Shown: positions 19,568-28,664, counted from the stretch's first letter. The stretch is DNA of 64,000 nt from Cesiribacter sp. (GCA_030147305.1 JASLAE010000007.1:1-64000); one strand, 5' to 3'. Made by a program: numbers and translations. Notes: generated from the sequence alone by a model not told the origin.

Positions 19568-20170
19568 ATGCATCAGGGGAAAGCCATTATCTTCTCGGCA
19601 CCTTCGGGGTCGGGTAAAACCACCATTGTAAAACACCTCTTACAAACGAATCCAAAGCTGGGGTTTTCAATTTCGGCCTGCACCCGTGACAAAAGGGGGC
19701 GGAACGAACAAAATGGCAAAGATTACTACTTCCTTTCTCCTGAAGAATTTAAAGCAAAAATTGACGAACATGCCTTTGTAGAGTGGGAGGAAGTCTATCC
19801 GGGTAATTTCTACGGTACGCTTATCTCCGAAATTGAACGCATCTGGGCAGAAGGCCGCCATGTGATCTTCGATGTGGATGTTAAAGGCGGCCTGCACTTA
19901 AAAGAATACTTTGGCGATAAAGCACTGGCCATTTTTGTAAAGGTTCCTTCACTGGAAGTGCTCACCCAGCGCTTACGGGATCGTAAAACCGAAACAGAAA
20001 ATGCCCTTTCCCAGCGTCTGTTCAAGGCTCAGTTCGAGATGAAGTTCGAAGACCGCTTCGATATTACCCTGGTGAACCAGGACCTGGAGACTTCCCTGCA
20101 GAAAGCGCAGGAACTGGTAGATGTTTTTCTTGAAAAGGATATACAAGCCGTTAAGTCTGTTATCCAATGA
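19568..20170 (+). CDS. gmk: Guanylate kinase
   Basis: Phosphorylates GMP to GDP with ATP. It has the P-loop [10 protein letters not shown] at about 10-19, the GMP-binding [21 protein letters not shown] segment, [10 protein letters not shown], and the lid region [10 protein letters not shown]. Length of 200 aa is typical. The start [12 protein letters not shown] is the family start. It overlaps nadD by four bases (ATGA), indicating translational coupling, and lies 17 bases after the anti-sigma gene. Confidence 0.97.
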   Translation: MHQGKAIIFSAPSGSGKTTIVKHLLQTNPKLGFSISACTRDKRGRNEQNGKDYYFLSPEEFKAKIDEHAFVEWEEVYPGNFYGTLISEIERIWAEGRHVIFDVDVKGGLHLKEYFGDKALAIFVKVPSLEVLTQRLRDRKTETENALSQRLFKAQFEMKFEDRFDITLVNQDLETSLQKAQELVDVFLEKDIQAVKSVIQ

Positions 20171-20739
20171 AAATCGGGCTGTTTTTCGGCTCGTTCAATC
20201 CCATCCACATTGGCCATTTAATCATTGCCAATGCCATGGTAGAAGATACCGATCTGCAACGAGTCTGGTTTGTAGTATCTCCCCACAATCCCTTCAAAAG
20301 CGCCAAGTCTCTCTTACACGAGTTTGACCGACTGGATATGGTTCGGCTGGCCATTGAAGATAACAGTAACTTCGAAGCTACAGATATAGAGTTTAAAATG
20401 CCCCGGCCCAGCTACACCATAGATACCCTGGCCTGGCTCAGTGATAAATACCCGCAGCACCAGTTTAAGCTTATAATTGGAGAAGATAATCTGGCCGGCT
20501 TCCATAAATGGAAAAACAGTGCCGTTATTTTATCTGAATATGGCCTTTACGTATATCCAAGGCCAGGGGCAGCAGCCTCTGAGCTGCGCAGCCACACCAA
20601 CGTGAAAATGGTAGAAGCTCCGCTGGTTGATATTTCTGCTACTTATATTCGCCGTCGGCTTCAGGAAAATAAAAATATCCGCTACCTGGTGCCTGCAAAA
20701 GTAGAAGATCACATCAAGATCAGGCGATTTTACATCTGA
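20167..20739 (+). CDS. nadD: Nicotinate-nucleotide adenylyltransferase
   Basis: Adenylates nicotinate mononucleotide to deamido-NAD in NAD biosynthesis. Features: [11 protein letters not shown] with the HxGH nucleotidyltransferase motif, [18 protein letters not shown], and the [10 protein letters not shown] signature near the C-terminus, as in ISSTxxR. Length of 190 aa is normal. It overlaps gmk by four bases and is the last gene before a bidirectional terminator facing frr. Confidence 0.96.
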   Translation: MKIGLFFGSFNPIHIGHLIIANAMVEDTDLQRVWFVVSPHNPFKSAKSLLHEFDRLDMVRLAIEDNSNFEATDIEFKMPRPSYTIDTLAWLSDKYPQHQFKLIIGEDNLAGFHKWKNSAVILSEYGLYVYPRPGAAASELRSHTNVKMVEAPLVDISATYIRRRLQENKNIRYLVPAKVEDHIKIRRFYI

Positions 20740-20757
20740 GGTAGGTTGGATAGGCTA

Positions 20758-20805
20758 AAAACAAAACGCCCCGCTGCAGAAAGCTGGAGCGGAGCATTTT
20801 GTTTT
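20758..20805. terminator. Bidirectional terminator between nadD and frr
   Basis: A long imperfect stem: left arm AAACAAAACGCCCCGCT, right arm AGCGGAGCATTTTGTTTT, with a 12-base loop. A-rich on one side and T-rich on the other, it can terminate both convergent genes. Confidence 0.85.
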
Positions 20806-20820
20806 ATGGCTAGGCACAAT

Positions 20821-21384
20821 TTAAACGGTCATGATGTCTCTTTCTTTCCTTGAGAAGAGGTCATCGAGCTTTTCTGTGAACTGATTGGTCATTTGCTGCA
20901 CCTGATCTTCTGAGCGTTTTACCAGGTCTTCGGAGGCACCTTCCTTCTGCATCTTGGTCAGGTCGTTATTCGCATCTTTGCGGATGTTACGGATGCTGAT
21001 CTTTCCCTGCTCAATTTCTGCTTTTGCCTGTTTTACCAGCGACTGGCGTCGCTCTTCTGTCAGGGGTGGCAGGTTAAGCCTGATGATTTCCCCATCGTTT
21101 TGTGGAGACAGCCCTAAGTCGCTGTTGATGATGGCCCGCTCTATGGTAGCAAGCATCTTTTTTTCAAATGGACGAATAACAATTGAACGGGCATCTGGTG
21201 TATTAACAGTAGCCACCTGGTTAACAGGCGTTGGGGTGCCATAATACTCAACCCGTACATCGTCCAGCATGGAGGGTTGAGCCTTGCCTGCCCGAATTTT
21301 AGTCAGCTCCTGGGTGGTATGCTCCACCGCTTTGCGCATGAGGTCCCGGGCTTCTTCCAGGCGCAACTGGATTTCTTCTTCCAT
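20821..21384 (-). CDS. frr: Ribosome recycling factor
   Basis: Splits post-termination ribosomes together with EF-G. The 187 residues show the family pattern: KIRAGKAQPSMLDDVRVEYYGTPTPVNQVA, then PFEKKMLATIERAI, LNLPPLTEERRQSLVKQAK and the C-terminal helix IRNIRKDANNDLTKM. It lies 37 bases downstream of pyrH, an arrangement conserved in many bacteria, so the two are probably cotranscribed from the pyrH promoter. Confidence 0.97.
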   Translation of the reverse strand: MEEEIQLRLEEARDLMRKAVEHTTQELTKIRAGKAQPSMLDDVRVEYYGTPTPVNQVATVNTPDARSIVIRPFEKKMLATIERAIINSDLGLSPQNDGEIIRLNLPPLTEERRQSLVKQAKAEIEQGKISIRNIRKDANNDLTKMQKEGASEDLVKRSEDQVQQMTNQFTEKLDDLFSRKERDIMTV

Positions 21385-21421
21385 GGATTATTTTCTTTAA
21401 AAATTATGCGTAAAAAATGTT

Positions 21422-22135
21422 TTACCGGTTTGCCGTAATCAGCGTACCTACGTCTTCACCTACCACCAGGTTATATAAGTTGCCAGGCTTGTTCATATCA
21501 AAAACAATAATAGGAAGATTGTTTTCCTGACACAAAGTTATGGCCGTCATGTCCATAACACTTAGCCCTTTTTCAAATACTTCCTGAAAAGAAATATTGC
21601 TGTAGCGCTGGGCGGTTGGATCTTTCTCCGGATCGGCAGTGTAAACGCCGTCTACCCTAGTGCCTTTCAGGACTACATCTGCTTCTATTTCTATAGCCCG
21701 CAAAGAAGCGGTAGAATCTGTGGTGAAATAAGGATTGCCAATGCCTGCGCCAAAAATTACAACGCGTCCTTTTTCCAGGTGGCGTACGGCACGGCGCCGA
21801 ATAAAGGGCTCGCACACCTGTTCAATTTTAAACCCCGACATCAGGCGGGTATAAATACCTTGTTTCTCCAGAATGCTTTGCAGCGCCATGGCATTGATCA
21901 CTGTGGCCAGCATGCCCATATAGTCGCCCTGCACCCGGTCAATGCCTGTACGTTCGGCTTGTATGCCGCGGTAAATGTTGCCGCCACCGATCACAATCGC
22001 CAGCTCCACTCCCAGGTCTTTCACCCTTTTCACTTCTTGCGCGTATTGCTCCAGCCGGTGCGGGTCTATGCCGAACTGCTGATTGCCCATCAGGGCTTCG
22101 CCACTTAGTTTAAGTAATATGCGTTTATATTTCAT
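21422..22135 (-). CDS. pyrH: Uridylate kinase
   Basis: Hexameric UMP kinase of the amino-acid-kinase fold, making UDP for pyrimidine nucleotides. Features: [12 protein letters not shown] at the N-terminus, [11 protein letters not shown], the [13 protein letters not shown] segment, [22 protein letters not shown], and [16 protein letters not shown]. Length of 237 aa is standard. First gene of the pyrH-frr unit; a perfect -7 element lies 22 bases upstream. Confidence 0.97.
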   Translation of the reverse strand: MKYKRILLKLSGEALMGNQQFGIDPHRLEQYAQEVKRVKDLGVELAIVIGGGNIYRGIQAERTGIDRVQGDYMGMLATVINAMALQSILEKQGIYTRLMSGFKIEQVCEPFIRRRAVRHLEKGRVVIFGAGIGNPYFTTDSTASLRAIEIEADVVLKGTRVDGVYTADPEKDPTAQRYSNISFQEVFEKGLSVMDMTAITLCQENNLPIIVFDMNKPGNLYNLVVGEDVGTLITANR

Positions 22136-22157
22136 GCTGATGGTGGTTATGCAGGCG

Positions 22158-22165
22158 CAAATATA
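22158..22165 (-). promoter_or_regulatory. -7 promoter element for pyrH-frr
   Basis: TATATTTG on the minus strand, an exact match to TAnnTTTG, 22 bases before the pyrH ATG. No clear -33 TTG is seen. Confidence 0.55.
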
Positions 22166-22231
22166 GTATTCTGCCTGTGCGATTCCTATCCCTTTGGTCT
22201 ATGCTTGTACTCATTTTAGCAGCGTACTTGC

Positions 22232-22729
22232 CTAGAACTGAATAAGCACCTGATTTTTCTCCACACTGTCGCCTTTTTTTACCACAATGGCCTGTACCTT
22301 ACCGTCTCCGGGACTTTTCAGCACATTTTCCATCTTCATGGCTTCCAGGATCAGCAGCGGATCGCCTTTTTTAACTACATCTCCGGCAGTTACTTTTATG
22401 TCAATGATCAGGCCGGGCATAGGCGCTTTTACCTGATTTAACTTCTGGCTCGCCAGGTCACTCATGCCCAGCTGGTCCAATAAGATATCGTAGCGGTCTT
22501 TTAGCTTAACAGAAAGCGTTTTTCCATTAATTTTGATCAGGTAAGTTTTTTCTTCGGGCAGGTACTCTACTAATTCTGCCTTGTGCGCGCGGCCATTCAG
22601 GATAATATGAAAACCACCGCCCGGTAAGGTTGCCAGGTCCCAGTTAAGGGCTTGGTCGTTTAACTGCAGCCCGTTTTCCGTTTGGCTTATCTGAAAAACA
22701 TTTCCGTTATTTACAATCGCCTGATACAT
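22232..22729 (-). CDS. Biotin carboxyl carrier protein of an acyl-CoA carboxylase
   Basis: A biotin/lipoyl-attachment domain protein. The C-terminal 70 residues contain VKAPMPGLIIDIKVTAGDVVKKGD and the biotinylation motif EAMKMEN, ending in GDSVEKNQVLIQF. The N-terminal half resembles the linker of propionyl-/methylcrotonyl-type carboxylase carrier subunits. ATG 22729 (165 aa) is preferred over ATG 22762, because MYQAIVNNGNVFQI fits the family start and the upstream segment overlaps a likely promoter (TACTTTTC). The carboxylase and carboxyltransferase subunits are not adjacent. It diverges from the M1 peptidase. Confidence 0.88.
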   Translation of the reverse strand: MYQAIVNNGNVFQISQTENGLQLNDQALNWDLATLPGGGFHIILNGRAHKAELVEYLPEEKTYLIKINGKTLSVKLKDRYDILLDQLGMSDLASQKLNQVKAPMPGLIIDIKVTAGDVVKKGDPLLILEAMKMENVLKSPGDGKVQAIVVKKGDSVEKNQVLIQF

Positions 22730-22785
22730 TCGTATTGGGGTTCTCTGAAAAGTAGGGCTCAAGTTAGAAAAAATTTTTAACGTTT

Positions 22786-25344
22786 ATGCTGTATAGCACA
22801 CCTAGCAAGTTTTTAACAGTAGCGATGTTGCTACTCTCTTTAGCTTCCTGTAAAACTACTCCACCGCCAGCACAAAGTCAGGCACCAGAACAAGTTGCAG
22901 CGCCTGTGGCGGCAGCGCCAGACACGGCCCTTGATGTAAGTAGCCTGGAAGCTGCCATAGATACTTATCGCAAGGCAGAGACAAAACTACACGACCTGGT
23001 ACATACCAAGCTGCAATTATCTTTCGACTGGCAAAAACAACATGTAAAAGGCACGGCTACCCTGGAGCTGAAGCCCTGGTTTTATCCACAGAGCACTTTG
23101 GTGCTGGATGCCAAAGGCTTTGAATTACACAGTGTGCAGCTGCTGGAGGGCAGTGGATATAAGGATCTGAAACATACCTATGATGGTGAGCAGATTACCA
23201 TTACACTGGACCGTGAGTATGCTAAAAACGAATCTTTCTTTATTGAGATAGAATATACAGCAAAACCAAATGAAGCACCCGTGGGCGGGAGCGATGCAAT
23301 CACGGCTGACAAAGGTTTGTATTTCATCAATCCGCTGGGCGCAGAGCCTGATAAACCCCGCCAGATCTGGACCCAGGGCGAAACCGAAGCCAATTCCAAG
23401 TGGTTTCCCACCATTGATAAGCCCAATCAGAAAACCACACAGGAAATTTACCTGACCGTAGATAACCGCTACAAAACCCTGTCGAACGGAATTTTGGTGC
23501 AGTCTTCTATTGTCAATGACAGTACGCGCACCGATTACTGGCGTATGGACAAGCCCCACGCGCCCTATCTTTTTATGATTGCTGTGGGCGATTTTTCTGT
23601 GACTGAGGATGAATGGAATGGCATACCGGTAGAGTATTATGTAGAACCAGCCTATGAACGCTATGCAAAGGCAATCTTCGGGAATACCCCTGAAATGCTC
23701 ACTTTCTTTTCCGAAAAGCTGGATTATCCTTACCCCTGGTCTAAGTATGCTCAAATTGTGGTGCGCGATTTCGTGTCAGGTGCGATGGAAAACACCACGG
23801 CTTCTGTATTTATGGAAGATCTGCAGGTAGATGATCGCTACTTGCTAGACGACAACTGGGATTATATCATAGCCCACGAACTCTTTCACCAGTGGTTTGG
23901 TGATTTAGTGACAACAGAATCTTGGTCTAACCTTACCCTTAACGAAGCATTTGCCAACTACTCGGAGTACCTCTGGTCAGAATACAAATACGGGGCAGAT
24001 GCGGCAGCAGAAACCCTGCTTAAAGAAAGTGACTCTTATTTTAGTGAGGCCGCCGAGAAGCAGGTAGACCTGATCCGTTTTTATTATGAGGATCGGGAAC
24101 AGATGTTCGACAACCACACCTATGCCAAAGGCGGGCGAATCCTGCACATGTTAAGGGAGTATGTGGGCGATGAGGCCTTTTTTGCTTCGCTTAATCTATA
24201 TCTGAAGCAGCACGAGTTCAAAACTGTTGAAGTACATGACCTGCGCCTTGCCTTTGAAGAAGTGACGGGCGAAGACCTGAACTGGTTCTTTAACCAGTGG
24301 TTTTTAGCCAGCGGGCACCCGGTCCTGGCGGTAAGCCACCGCTGGGAGGGAGGCAAAGTTATACTGGAAGTTGAACAGCAACAGGATTTGAGCACTACCC
24401 CTTTGTATGTACTGCCGCTATATGTAGATGTTTATGCCGGCGATCAGAAAGTGCGTTATGCCATACGCATAGATGAACAGGAGCAGGAATTTTCCTTTCC
24501 GGCTGCTCAGCAACCGCAATTGGTCATCTTTGATGCGGAAGAGCAGCTGCTCGCAGAAATAAATCATCAGAAAACAGCAGAGGAGCTGCGCTACCAATAT
24601 CAGGTAGCCGATCATTTCATCAGCCGTTACAAAGCGCTGGCCTCAATGGTGGAAGATGAAGCACCGCAAAGCAGGAGCATGCTGGTGACTGCGCTGTCAG
24701 ATACCTCCAGCTTTATGCGCAGGCTTGCACTCTCCGGCTTCGAGGCCTATGCCGGCCAGGATAAACAGACAGTCATGGGGCAAATTGCGCAGATTGCAGC
24801 TGCAGATAAAAGCTCGCTGGTACGTGCCGATGCAATGTCGATCTTAGCTGGGATAGATGCCAGTGCACACCAGGAGTTATTCAGAAAAGGGCTGGAAGAC
24901 CGGTCCTATGCCGTGGTAGCTGCCGCTGTTTATGGTTATAGCCAAAGCAATGCAACTGATAAAGACCGCTGGTTTTCAGAAGCGGAAAAACTAAACAGTG
25001 CCGATGTAAGTCTGGCGCTGGCAGATTATTATGTAACTGCTAACAAGCAGGATAAGTACAGCTGGTTTGAAGGTAAGCTTACCAGCCTGAAAGGAGGAGA
25101 TCTGTATTACTTTATGAATTATTTTGGGCAGTACTTAATGCAGGCACCACAGCAGCAGGTGATAGAGGGCGCAAAGTTGCTGCAGAAATATGCAACCGAA
25201 CACAATGCATATTATATAAGGCTGGCTGCATTTCAGGCGCTGGCCATTCAGCAGGCATTGCCGGAGAAAGACGCACTTCTTCGTACCATTGCTGAGCAGG
25301 AGAAGGATCCGCGCCTGGTAGAACAGTATAAAAACTTCTTTTAA
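22786..25344 (+). CDS. M1-family zinc aminopeptidase, lipoprotein, 852 aa
   Basis: A gluzincin aminopeptidase removing N-terminal residues from peptides. It has a lipoprotein signal ending in a lipobox (LSLASC), so it is probably anchored in the periplasm or outer membrane. Substrate-recognition GAMEN at 332-336; zinc site HELFH at 364-368 with Glu387, the expected HExxH-x18-E spacing. A long C-terminal helical/HEAT-like region follows residue 600. Length matches the larger Bacteroidota M1 enzymes. Likely role: peptide scavenging or turnover of exported proteins. Monocistronic. Confidence 0.94.
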   Translation: MLYSTPSKFLTVAMLLLSLASCKTTPPPAQSQAPEQVAAPVAAAPDTALDVSSLEAAIDTYRKAETKLHDLVHTKLQLSFDWQKQHVKGTATLELKPWFYPQSTLVLDAKGFELHSVQLLEGSGYKDLKHTYDGEQITITLDREYAKNESFFIEIEYTAKPNEAPVGGSDAITADKGLYFINPLGAEPDKPRQIWTQGETEANSKWFPTIDKPNQKTTQEIYLTVDNRYKTLSNGILVQSSIVNDSTRTDYWRMDKPHAPYLFMIAVGDFSVTEDEWNGIPVEYYVEPAYERYAKAIFGNTPEMLTFFSEKLDYPYPWSKYAQIVVRDFVSGAMENTTASVFMEDLQVDDRYLLDDNWDYIIAHELFHQWFGDLVTTESWSNLTLNEAFANYSEYLWSEYKYGADAAAETLLKESDSYFSEAAEKQVDLIRFYYEDREQMFDNHTYAKGGRILHMLREYVGDEAFFASLNLYLKQHEFKTVEVHDLRLAFEEVTGEDLNWFFNQWFLASGHPVLAVSHRWEGGKVILEVEQQQDLSTTPLYVLPLYVDVYAGDQKVRYAIRIDEQEQEFSFPAAQQPQLVIFDAEEQLLAEINHQKTAEELRYQYQVADHFISRYKALASMVEDEAPQSRSMLVTALSDTSSFMRRLALSGFEAYAGQDKQTVMGQIAQIAAADKSSLVRADAMSILAGIDASAHQELFRKGLEDRSYAVVAAAVYGYSQSNATDKDRWFSEAEKLNSADVSLALADYYVTANKQDKYSWFEGKLTSLKGGDLYYFMNYFGQYLMQAPQQQVIEGAKLLQKYATEHNAYYIRLAAFQALAIQQALPEKDALLRTIAEQEKDPRLVEQYKNFF

Positions 25345-25377
25345 GCAGTCTGTTCTTTGATTTTTTTTAGAGCAGAG

Positions 25378-25408
25378 TTTGATATAAATAAAAAAGCATA
25401 TAATTTTG
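25378..25408 (+). promoter_or_regulatory. Promoter of the trnY-trnG-trnT-tuf unit
   Basis: TTTG (25378-25381), exactly 19 bases, then TAATTTTG (25401-25408): a perfect match to the Bacteroidota consensus TTTG-N19-TAnnTTTG. It lies 50 bases before tRNA-Tyr. Confidence 0.8.
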
Positions 25409-25458
25409 CACACTCGAATTCAAACCAGGCATGCTCGCATGTAAGGTTTGAAGGAAGG

Positions 25459-25541
25459 GGGGAGATTCCAGAGCGGCCAAATGGGACGGACTGTAAATCC
25501 GTTGTCTTACGACTTCGCAGGTTCGAATCCTGCTCTCCCCA
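25459..25541 (+). tRNA. trnY: tRNA-Tyr (GTA)
   Basis: An 83-base class II tRNA. Acceptor GGGGAGA pairs with TCTCCCC, discriminator A; anticodon stem ACGGA/TCCGT encloses CTGTAAA with anticodon GTA; a long variable arm is present, and the T-loop is TTCGAAT. CCA is not encoded. First gene after the strong promoter. Confidence 0.95.
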
Positions 25542-25622
25542 CGAACTTTAAATTGTTAAAGTCGCTTAAGTAAAAGAGCTTAGGCAAATGTAGTGAGAGT
25601 GGGTTGGTAACCACCCCAGAAG

Positions 25623-25645
25623 TTTCAATCGAGAAGCGATTGAAA
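25623..25645 (+). other. Hairpin in the trnY-trnG spacer
   Basis: A perfect 9-bp stem, TTTCAATCG with CGATTGAAA, around a 5-base loop, in the 146-base spacer between tRNA-Tyr and tRNA-Gly. There is no T-tract; it may be a processing signal in the tRNA precursor. Confidence 0.4.
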
Positions 25646-25687
25646 TAAACTTGAAACACTGACTGGAACAAACAATTGTTAATAAAT

Positions 25688-25760
25688 GCGGGAGTAGCTC
25701 AGCTGGTAGAGCGACAGCCTTCCAAGCTGTAGGTCGCGGGTTCGAACCTCGTCTCCCGCT
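25688..25760 (+). tRNA. trnG: tRNA-Gly (TCC)
   Basis: A 73-base tRNA. Acceptor GCGGGAG/CTCCCGC, discriminator T; D-stem GCTC/GAGC; anticodon stem ACAGC/GCTGT with loop CTTCCAA (anticodon TCC); T-loop TTCGAAC. Intact and presumably functional. A degenerate copy follows at 25803. Confidence 0.95.
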
Positions 25761-25765
25761 CGCAT

Positions 25766-25790
25766 TTTCAGGCTAAGCAGTAGCCTGAAA
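25766..25790 (+). other. Hairpin after tRNA-Gly
   Basis: A perfect 10-bp stem, TTTCAGGCTA with TAGCCTGAAA, with loop AGCAG. The same hairpin core recurs after the pseudo-tRNA at 25899-25919, so it was part of the duplicated unit. Probably a tRNA processing or spacing element rather than a terminator, because tRNA-Thr and tuf follow. Confidence 0.5.
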
Positions 25791-25802
25791 TAGTTTTAAA
25801 GG

Positions 25803-25892
25803 TCGGGAGCAGATAAAATGGTAGAGTTACAGCCTTCCAAGCTGTAGGTCGCGGCCGGGTGGCCGGTGCCATTCGAACCTCGTCTCCCGCTC
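25803..25892 (+). pseudogene. Degenerate tandem copy of tRNA-Gly (TCC)
   Basis: Aligns with tRNA-Gly at 25688-25760 over its whole length. The anticodon arm, variable region and 3' half (TTCGAACCTCGTCTCCCGCT) are identical. The D-arm is scrambled (GATA cannot pair with GAGT), the first acceptor base is changed, and about 16 extra GC-rich bases (net) interrupt the T-stem between GCGG and TTCGAAC. The extra segment includes GGCCGGGT followed by GGCCGGTG. It cannot fold as a normal tRNA. Confidence 0.85.
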
Positions 25893-25931
25893 GCATTTTC
25901 AGGCTAAGCAGTAGCCTGATTTAAATTATTA

Positions 25932-26003
<72 letters not shown>

Positions 26004-26059
26004 CTGAAAAAATTTTTATTTCAACTATCATTCGTAACTAAACCGAGGGATTTTCAAGT

Positions 26060-27247
26060 ATGGCTAAGGAAACCTTTAACCGGTCGAAGCCCCACGTAAA
26101 CATAGGCACTATTGGCCACGTGGACCACGGTAAAACCACCTTAACAGCTGCTATTACAAAAGTACTAGCCGAGAAGGGTCTTGCTAAAATGCGCGACTTT
26201 TCATCTATCGACAACGCTCCTGAAGAAAAAGAGCGTGGTATCACCATCAACACTTCGCACGTAGAGTACGAGACCGTTAAGCGCCACTACGCACACGTAG
26301 ACTGCCCTGGTCACGCCGACTATGTGAAGAACATGATTACGGGTGCTGCTCAGATGGACGGTGCTATTCTTGTAGTAGCTGCAACAGACGGACCAATGCC
26401 ACAGACACGTGAGCACATCCTGCTGTCTCGTCAGGTAGGTGTACCAGCACTGGTTGTTTTCATGAACAAAGTAGACCTTGTGGACGACGAAGAGCTCCTT
26501 GAGCTTGTAGAAATGGAGATCCGCGAGCTACTGAGCGATTATGACTTCCCAGGTGACGATATTCCTGTAATTCAAGGTTCAGCCCTTGGCGGCCTTAATG
26601 GCGATGCCAAGTGGGTTGCTAAGATCGAAGATCTGATGAACGCAGTTGATGAGTACATCCCAGAGCCAACTCGTCTGACTGACCAGCCATTCCTGATGCC
26701 AATTGAGGACGTATTCTCTATCACTGGTCGTGGTACTGTTGCAACAGGCCGTATCGAGCGTGGTATTGTAAACTCTGGCGAGGGTGTAGAAATCCTTGGT
26801 ATGGGTGCTGAGAAACTGACTTCAGTAGTAACCGGTGTTGAGATGTTCCGCAAGATTCTTGACCGTGGTGAAGCTGGTGACAACGTAGGTATCCTGCTGC
26901 GTGGTATTGACAAGGAGCAGATCCGTCGTGGTATGGTTATCTGTAAGCCTAAGTCTGTGAACCCGCACAAAAAGTTCAAGGCTGAGATCTACGTTCTTTC
27001 AAAAGAAGAAGGTGGCCGTCACACGCCGTTCTTTACCAAATACCGTCCACAGTTCTACTTCCGTACCACGGACGTAACTGGCGAGATTCGTCTGCCAGAA
27101 GGTGTGGAAATGGTTATGCCAGGTGATAACGTTTCTATCGAGGTTGAACTGATCCAGCCAATTGCTATGGAAAAAGGTCTGCGCTTCGCGATTCGTGAAG
27201 GTGGCCGTACCGTAGGATCTGGTCAGGTAACTGAGATTCTTGCATAA
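26060..27247 (+). CDS. tuf: Elongation factor Tu
   Basis: GTPase that delivers aminoacyl-tRNA to the ribosome. G-domain motifs are intact: GHVDHGKTT (G1), [13 protein letters not shown] (G2), [12 protein letters not shown] (G3), NKVD (G4), SAL (G5). Domains II and III follow, ending SGQVTEILA. Length of 395 aa is usual. It is cotranscribed with the upstream tRNAs and closed by a strong hairpin at 27267. Strongly biased codon use, as expected for a highly expressed gene. Confidence 0.99.
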   Translation: MAKETFNRSKPHVNIGTIGHVDHGKTTLTAAITKVLAEKGLAKMRDFSSIDNAPEEKERGITINTSHVEYETVKRHYAHVDCPGHADYVKNMITGAAQMDGAILVVAATDGPMPQTREHILLSRQVGVPALVVFMNKVDLVDDEELLELVEMEIRELLSDYDFPGDDIPVIQGSALGGLNGDAKWVAKIEDLMNAVDEYIPEPTRLTDQPFLMPIEDVFSITGRGTVATGRIERGIVNSGEGVEILGMGAEKLTSVVTGVEMFRKILDRGEAGDNVGILLRGIDKEQIRRGMVICKPKSVNPHKKFKAEIYVLSKEEGGRHTPFFTKYRPQFYFRTTDVTGEIRLPEGVEMVMPGDNVSIEVELIQPIAMEKGLRFAIREGGRTVGSGQVTEILA

Positions 27248-27266
27248 TACATAGTTTGAAGATAAT

Positions 27267-27299
27267 AAAGCGTTTCTGATTATTTCAGGAACGCTTTTA
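27267..27299 (+). terminator. Rho-independent terminator after tuf
   Basis: A 12-bp stem, AAAGCGTTTCTG (27267-27278) with CAGGAACGCTTT (27286-27297), one G-T pair, a 7-base loop, ending in Ts. Its 3' end abuts the promoter region of tRNA-Trp. Confidence 0.85.
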
Positions 27300-27317
27300 T
27301 TTGTCTTTATATCTCAT

Positions 27318-27325
27318 TATCTTTG
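27318..27325 (+). promoter_or_regulatory. -7 promoter element for trnW-secE-nusG
   Basis: TATCTTTG matches TAnnTTTG, 29 bases before tRNA-Trp. A TTTG at 27300-27303 lies 14 bases upstream, closer than the usual 17-23. Confidence 0.55.
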
Positions 27326-27354
27326 CACTCCCAAATAGGGAAATGTAAAGAAAC

Positions 27355-27427
27355 ACGGGTGTAGCTCAATTGGTAGAGTGGCGGTCTCCAAAACCGTAGG
27401 TTGTAGGTTCGAGACCTACCACCCGTG
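27355..27427 (+). tRNA. trnW: tRNA-Trp (CCA)
   Basis: A 73-base tRNA. Acceptor ACGGGTG/CACCCGT, discriminator G; D-stem GCTC/GAGT; anticodon CCA in loop CTCCAAA; T-loop TTCGAGA. It lies 16 bases upstream of secE, the usual Bacteroidota arrangement. Confidence 0.95.
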
Positions 27428-27443
27428 CAAAAATCCAAAAGCG

Positions 27444-27635
27444 ATGGAAAAGCTAAAATCATTTGTTGCCGAGTCTTACGAAGAGATGAAGCACAAGGTA
27501 ACCTGGCCAAAGTACAGCGAACTACAACGTAGCTCTATTCTAGTGCTGGTTGCCTCGCTAATCTTCGCCATAACAATTGGGTTGATTGACCTTGCGTTTG
27601 AAAATGCGCTGGGTTGGTTCTACGACGCTTTTTAA
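27444..27635 (+). CDS. secE: Preprotein translocase subunit SecE
   Basis: A single-pass inner-membrane component of SecYEG. From ATG 27444 it is 63 aa: an amphipathic SYEEMKHKVTWPKYSELQRSS followed by a transmembrane helix (ILVLVASLIFAITIGLIDLAF). The VTWP motif is diagnostic. The frame runs upstream into the tRNA-Trp gene, so the later start is correct. nusG follows after 18 bases. Confidence 0.95.
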   Translation: MEKLKSFVAESYEEMKHKVTWPKYSELQRSSILVLVASLIFAITIGLIDLAFENALGWFYDAF

Positions 27636-27653
27636 TCTAAGATTGTCCGGCAG

Positions 27654-28208
27654 ATGAACGAGCTAAAATGGTACGTACTGCGGGCGGTTAGCGGGCAGGA
27701 AAAGAAGGTAAAGACCTATCTGGACAATGAGATTGCCAGGCAGGGAATGCAAGAACAAGTTCCGCAGGTGCTAATTCCGTCTGAAAAAGTATATGAAATG
27801 CGCAACGGCAAGAAAAGAGTCCGGGAGCGTAATTTCTTTCCAGGCTATGTTATTTTGTCTGCCGACCTGACCAATGGTGAGGTTTTACACGTGATCAACA
27901 GCATTCCGGGCGTCATTGGCTTTTTGGGTGCGGGCGAAGGCGCCAGTAAAACACCCGTTCCGCTGCGTCAAACAGAGATCAACAGGATCCTGGGCAAAGT
28001 AGAGGAAGGAGCAGTTGCAGGAGAAAAACTCGAAACACCGTTCATAGTTGGGGAGACGGTAAAAGTAATGGAAGGCCCCTTCAGTGGTTTCACCGGGACT
28101 GTCGAAGAAGTGTTCGAAGAACGCAAAAAACTTAACGTTACGGTTAAGATCTTCGGCCGGAATACTCCGGTAGAGTTAAATTACATGCAAGTAGAAAAAC
28201 AAGAATAG
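27654..28208 (+). CDS. nusG: Transcription termination/antitermination factor NusG
   Basis: Binds RNA polymerase and couples it to Rho or the ribosome. The NGN domain starts [19 protein letters not shown] and includes NFFPGYVIL and IPGVIGFLG. The KOW domain at the C-terminus has [22 protein letters not shown]. Length of 184 aa is typical. Between secE and rplK with 4 bases before rplK, a nearly universal order. Confidence 0.97.
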   Translation: MNELKWYVLRAVSGQEKKVKTYLDNEIARQGMQEQVPQVLIPSEKVYEMRNGKKRVRERNFFPGYVILSADLTNGEVLHVINSIPGVIGFLGAGEGASKTPVPLRQTEINRILGKVEEGAVAGEKLETPFIVGETVKVMEGPFSGFTGTVEEVFEERKKLNVTVKIFGRNTPVELNYMQVEKQE

Positions 28209-28212
28209 CACA

Positions 28213-28659
28213 ATGGCTAAGGAAGTAACCGGATATGTAAAACTGCAGGTGAAGGGCGGGGCAGCCAACCCGTCGCCTCCAATAGGTCCTGCACTTGGTA
28301 GCAAGGGCTTGAACATCATGGAGTTCTGTAAGCAGTTCAATGCAAGAACTCAGGATAAAATGGGACAGGTATTACCGGTAGTAATTACCGTATATTCTGA
28401 TAAATCTTTTGAATTCGTGATCAAAACTCCACCAGCAGCTGTGCTGTTGATGGATGCGATTAAAAAGAAAGGTGGATCAGCAGAGCCTAACCGTATCAAA
28501 GTTGGTAATGTAAGCTGGGATCAGGTGCGCCAGATCGCAGAAACTAAAATGCCAGATTTAAACGCATTTGAGCTGGATGCAGCCATGCGTATGGTGGCAG
28601 GTACTGCAAGAAGCATGGGAATAACTGTATCAGGCGAAGCACCCTGGGAAAAAGCGTAA
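28213..28659 (+). CDS. rplK: 50S ribosomal protein L11
   Basis: Forms the GTPase-associated centre with L10 and L7/L12. It has the signature [24 protein letters not shown] near the N-terminus and ends in TARSMGITV. 148 aa. It follows nusG by 4 bases and precedes rplA by 5, so these genes share one transcript. Confidence 0.98.
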   Translation: MAKEVTGYVKLQVKGGAANPSPPIGPALGSKGLNIMEFCKQFNARTQDKMGQVLPVVITVYSDKSFEFVIKTPPAAVLLMDAIKKKGGSAEPNRIKVGNVSWDQVRQIAETKMPDLNAFELDAAMRMVAGTARSMGITVSGEAPWEKA

Positions 28660-28664
28660 GAACT

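Larger units (their letters stand above)
25688..25919 (+). repeat. Tandem duplication of trnG and its 3' hairpin
   Basis: Two units, about 25688-25788 and 25803-25919, each containing the tRNA-Gly sequence followed by CGCATTTTCAGG...AGCAGTAGCCTGA. Downstream flanks are identical for about 30 bases, then diverge. The second unit is decayed. Confidence 0.8.

Noticed and set aside
25357..25551. A 64-codon frame across the tRNA-Tyr gene
   Set aside because: It covers the tRNA and its promoter; the protein-like reading is accidental.
25803..25892. A second functional tRNA-Gly
   Set aside because: The D-arm cannot pair and the T-stem is interrupted by about 16 extra bases, so a normal tRNA fold is not possible.
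25803..25919. An integrase attachment site at tRNA-Gly
   Set aside because: The duplicated unit covers the whole tRNA plus its 3' flank, no integrase or foreign DNA lies between the copies, and the arrangement is a simple tandem duplication.
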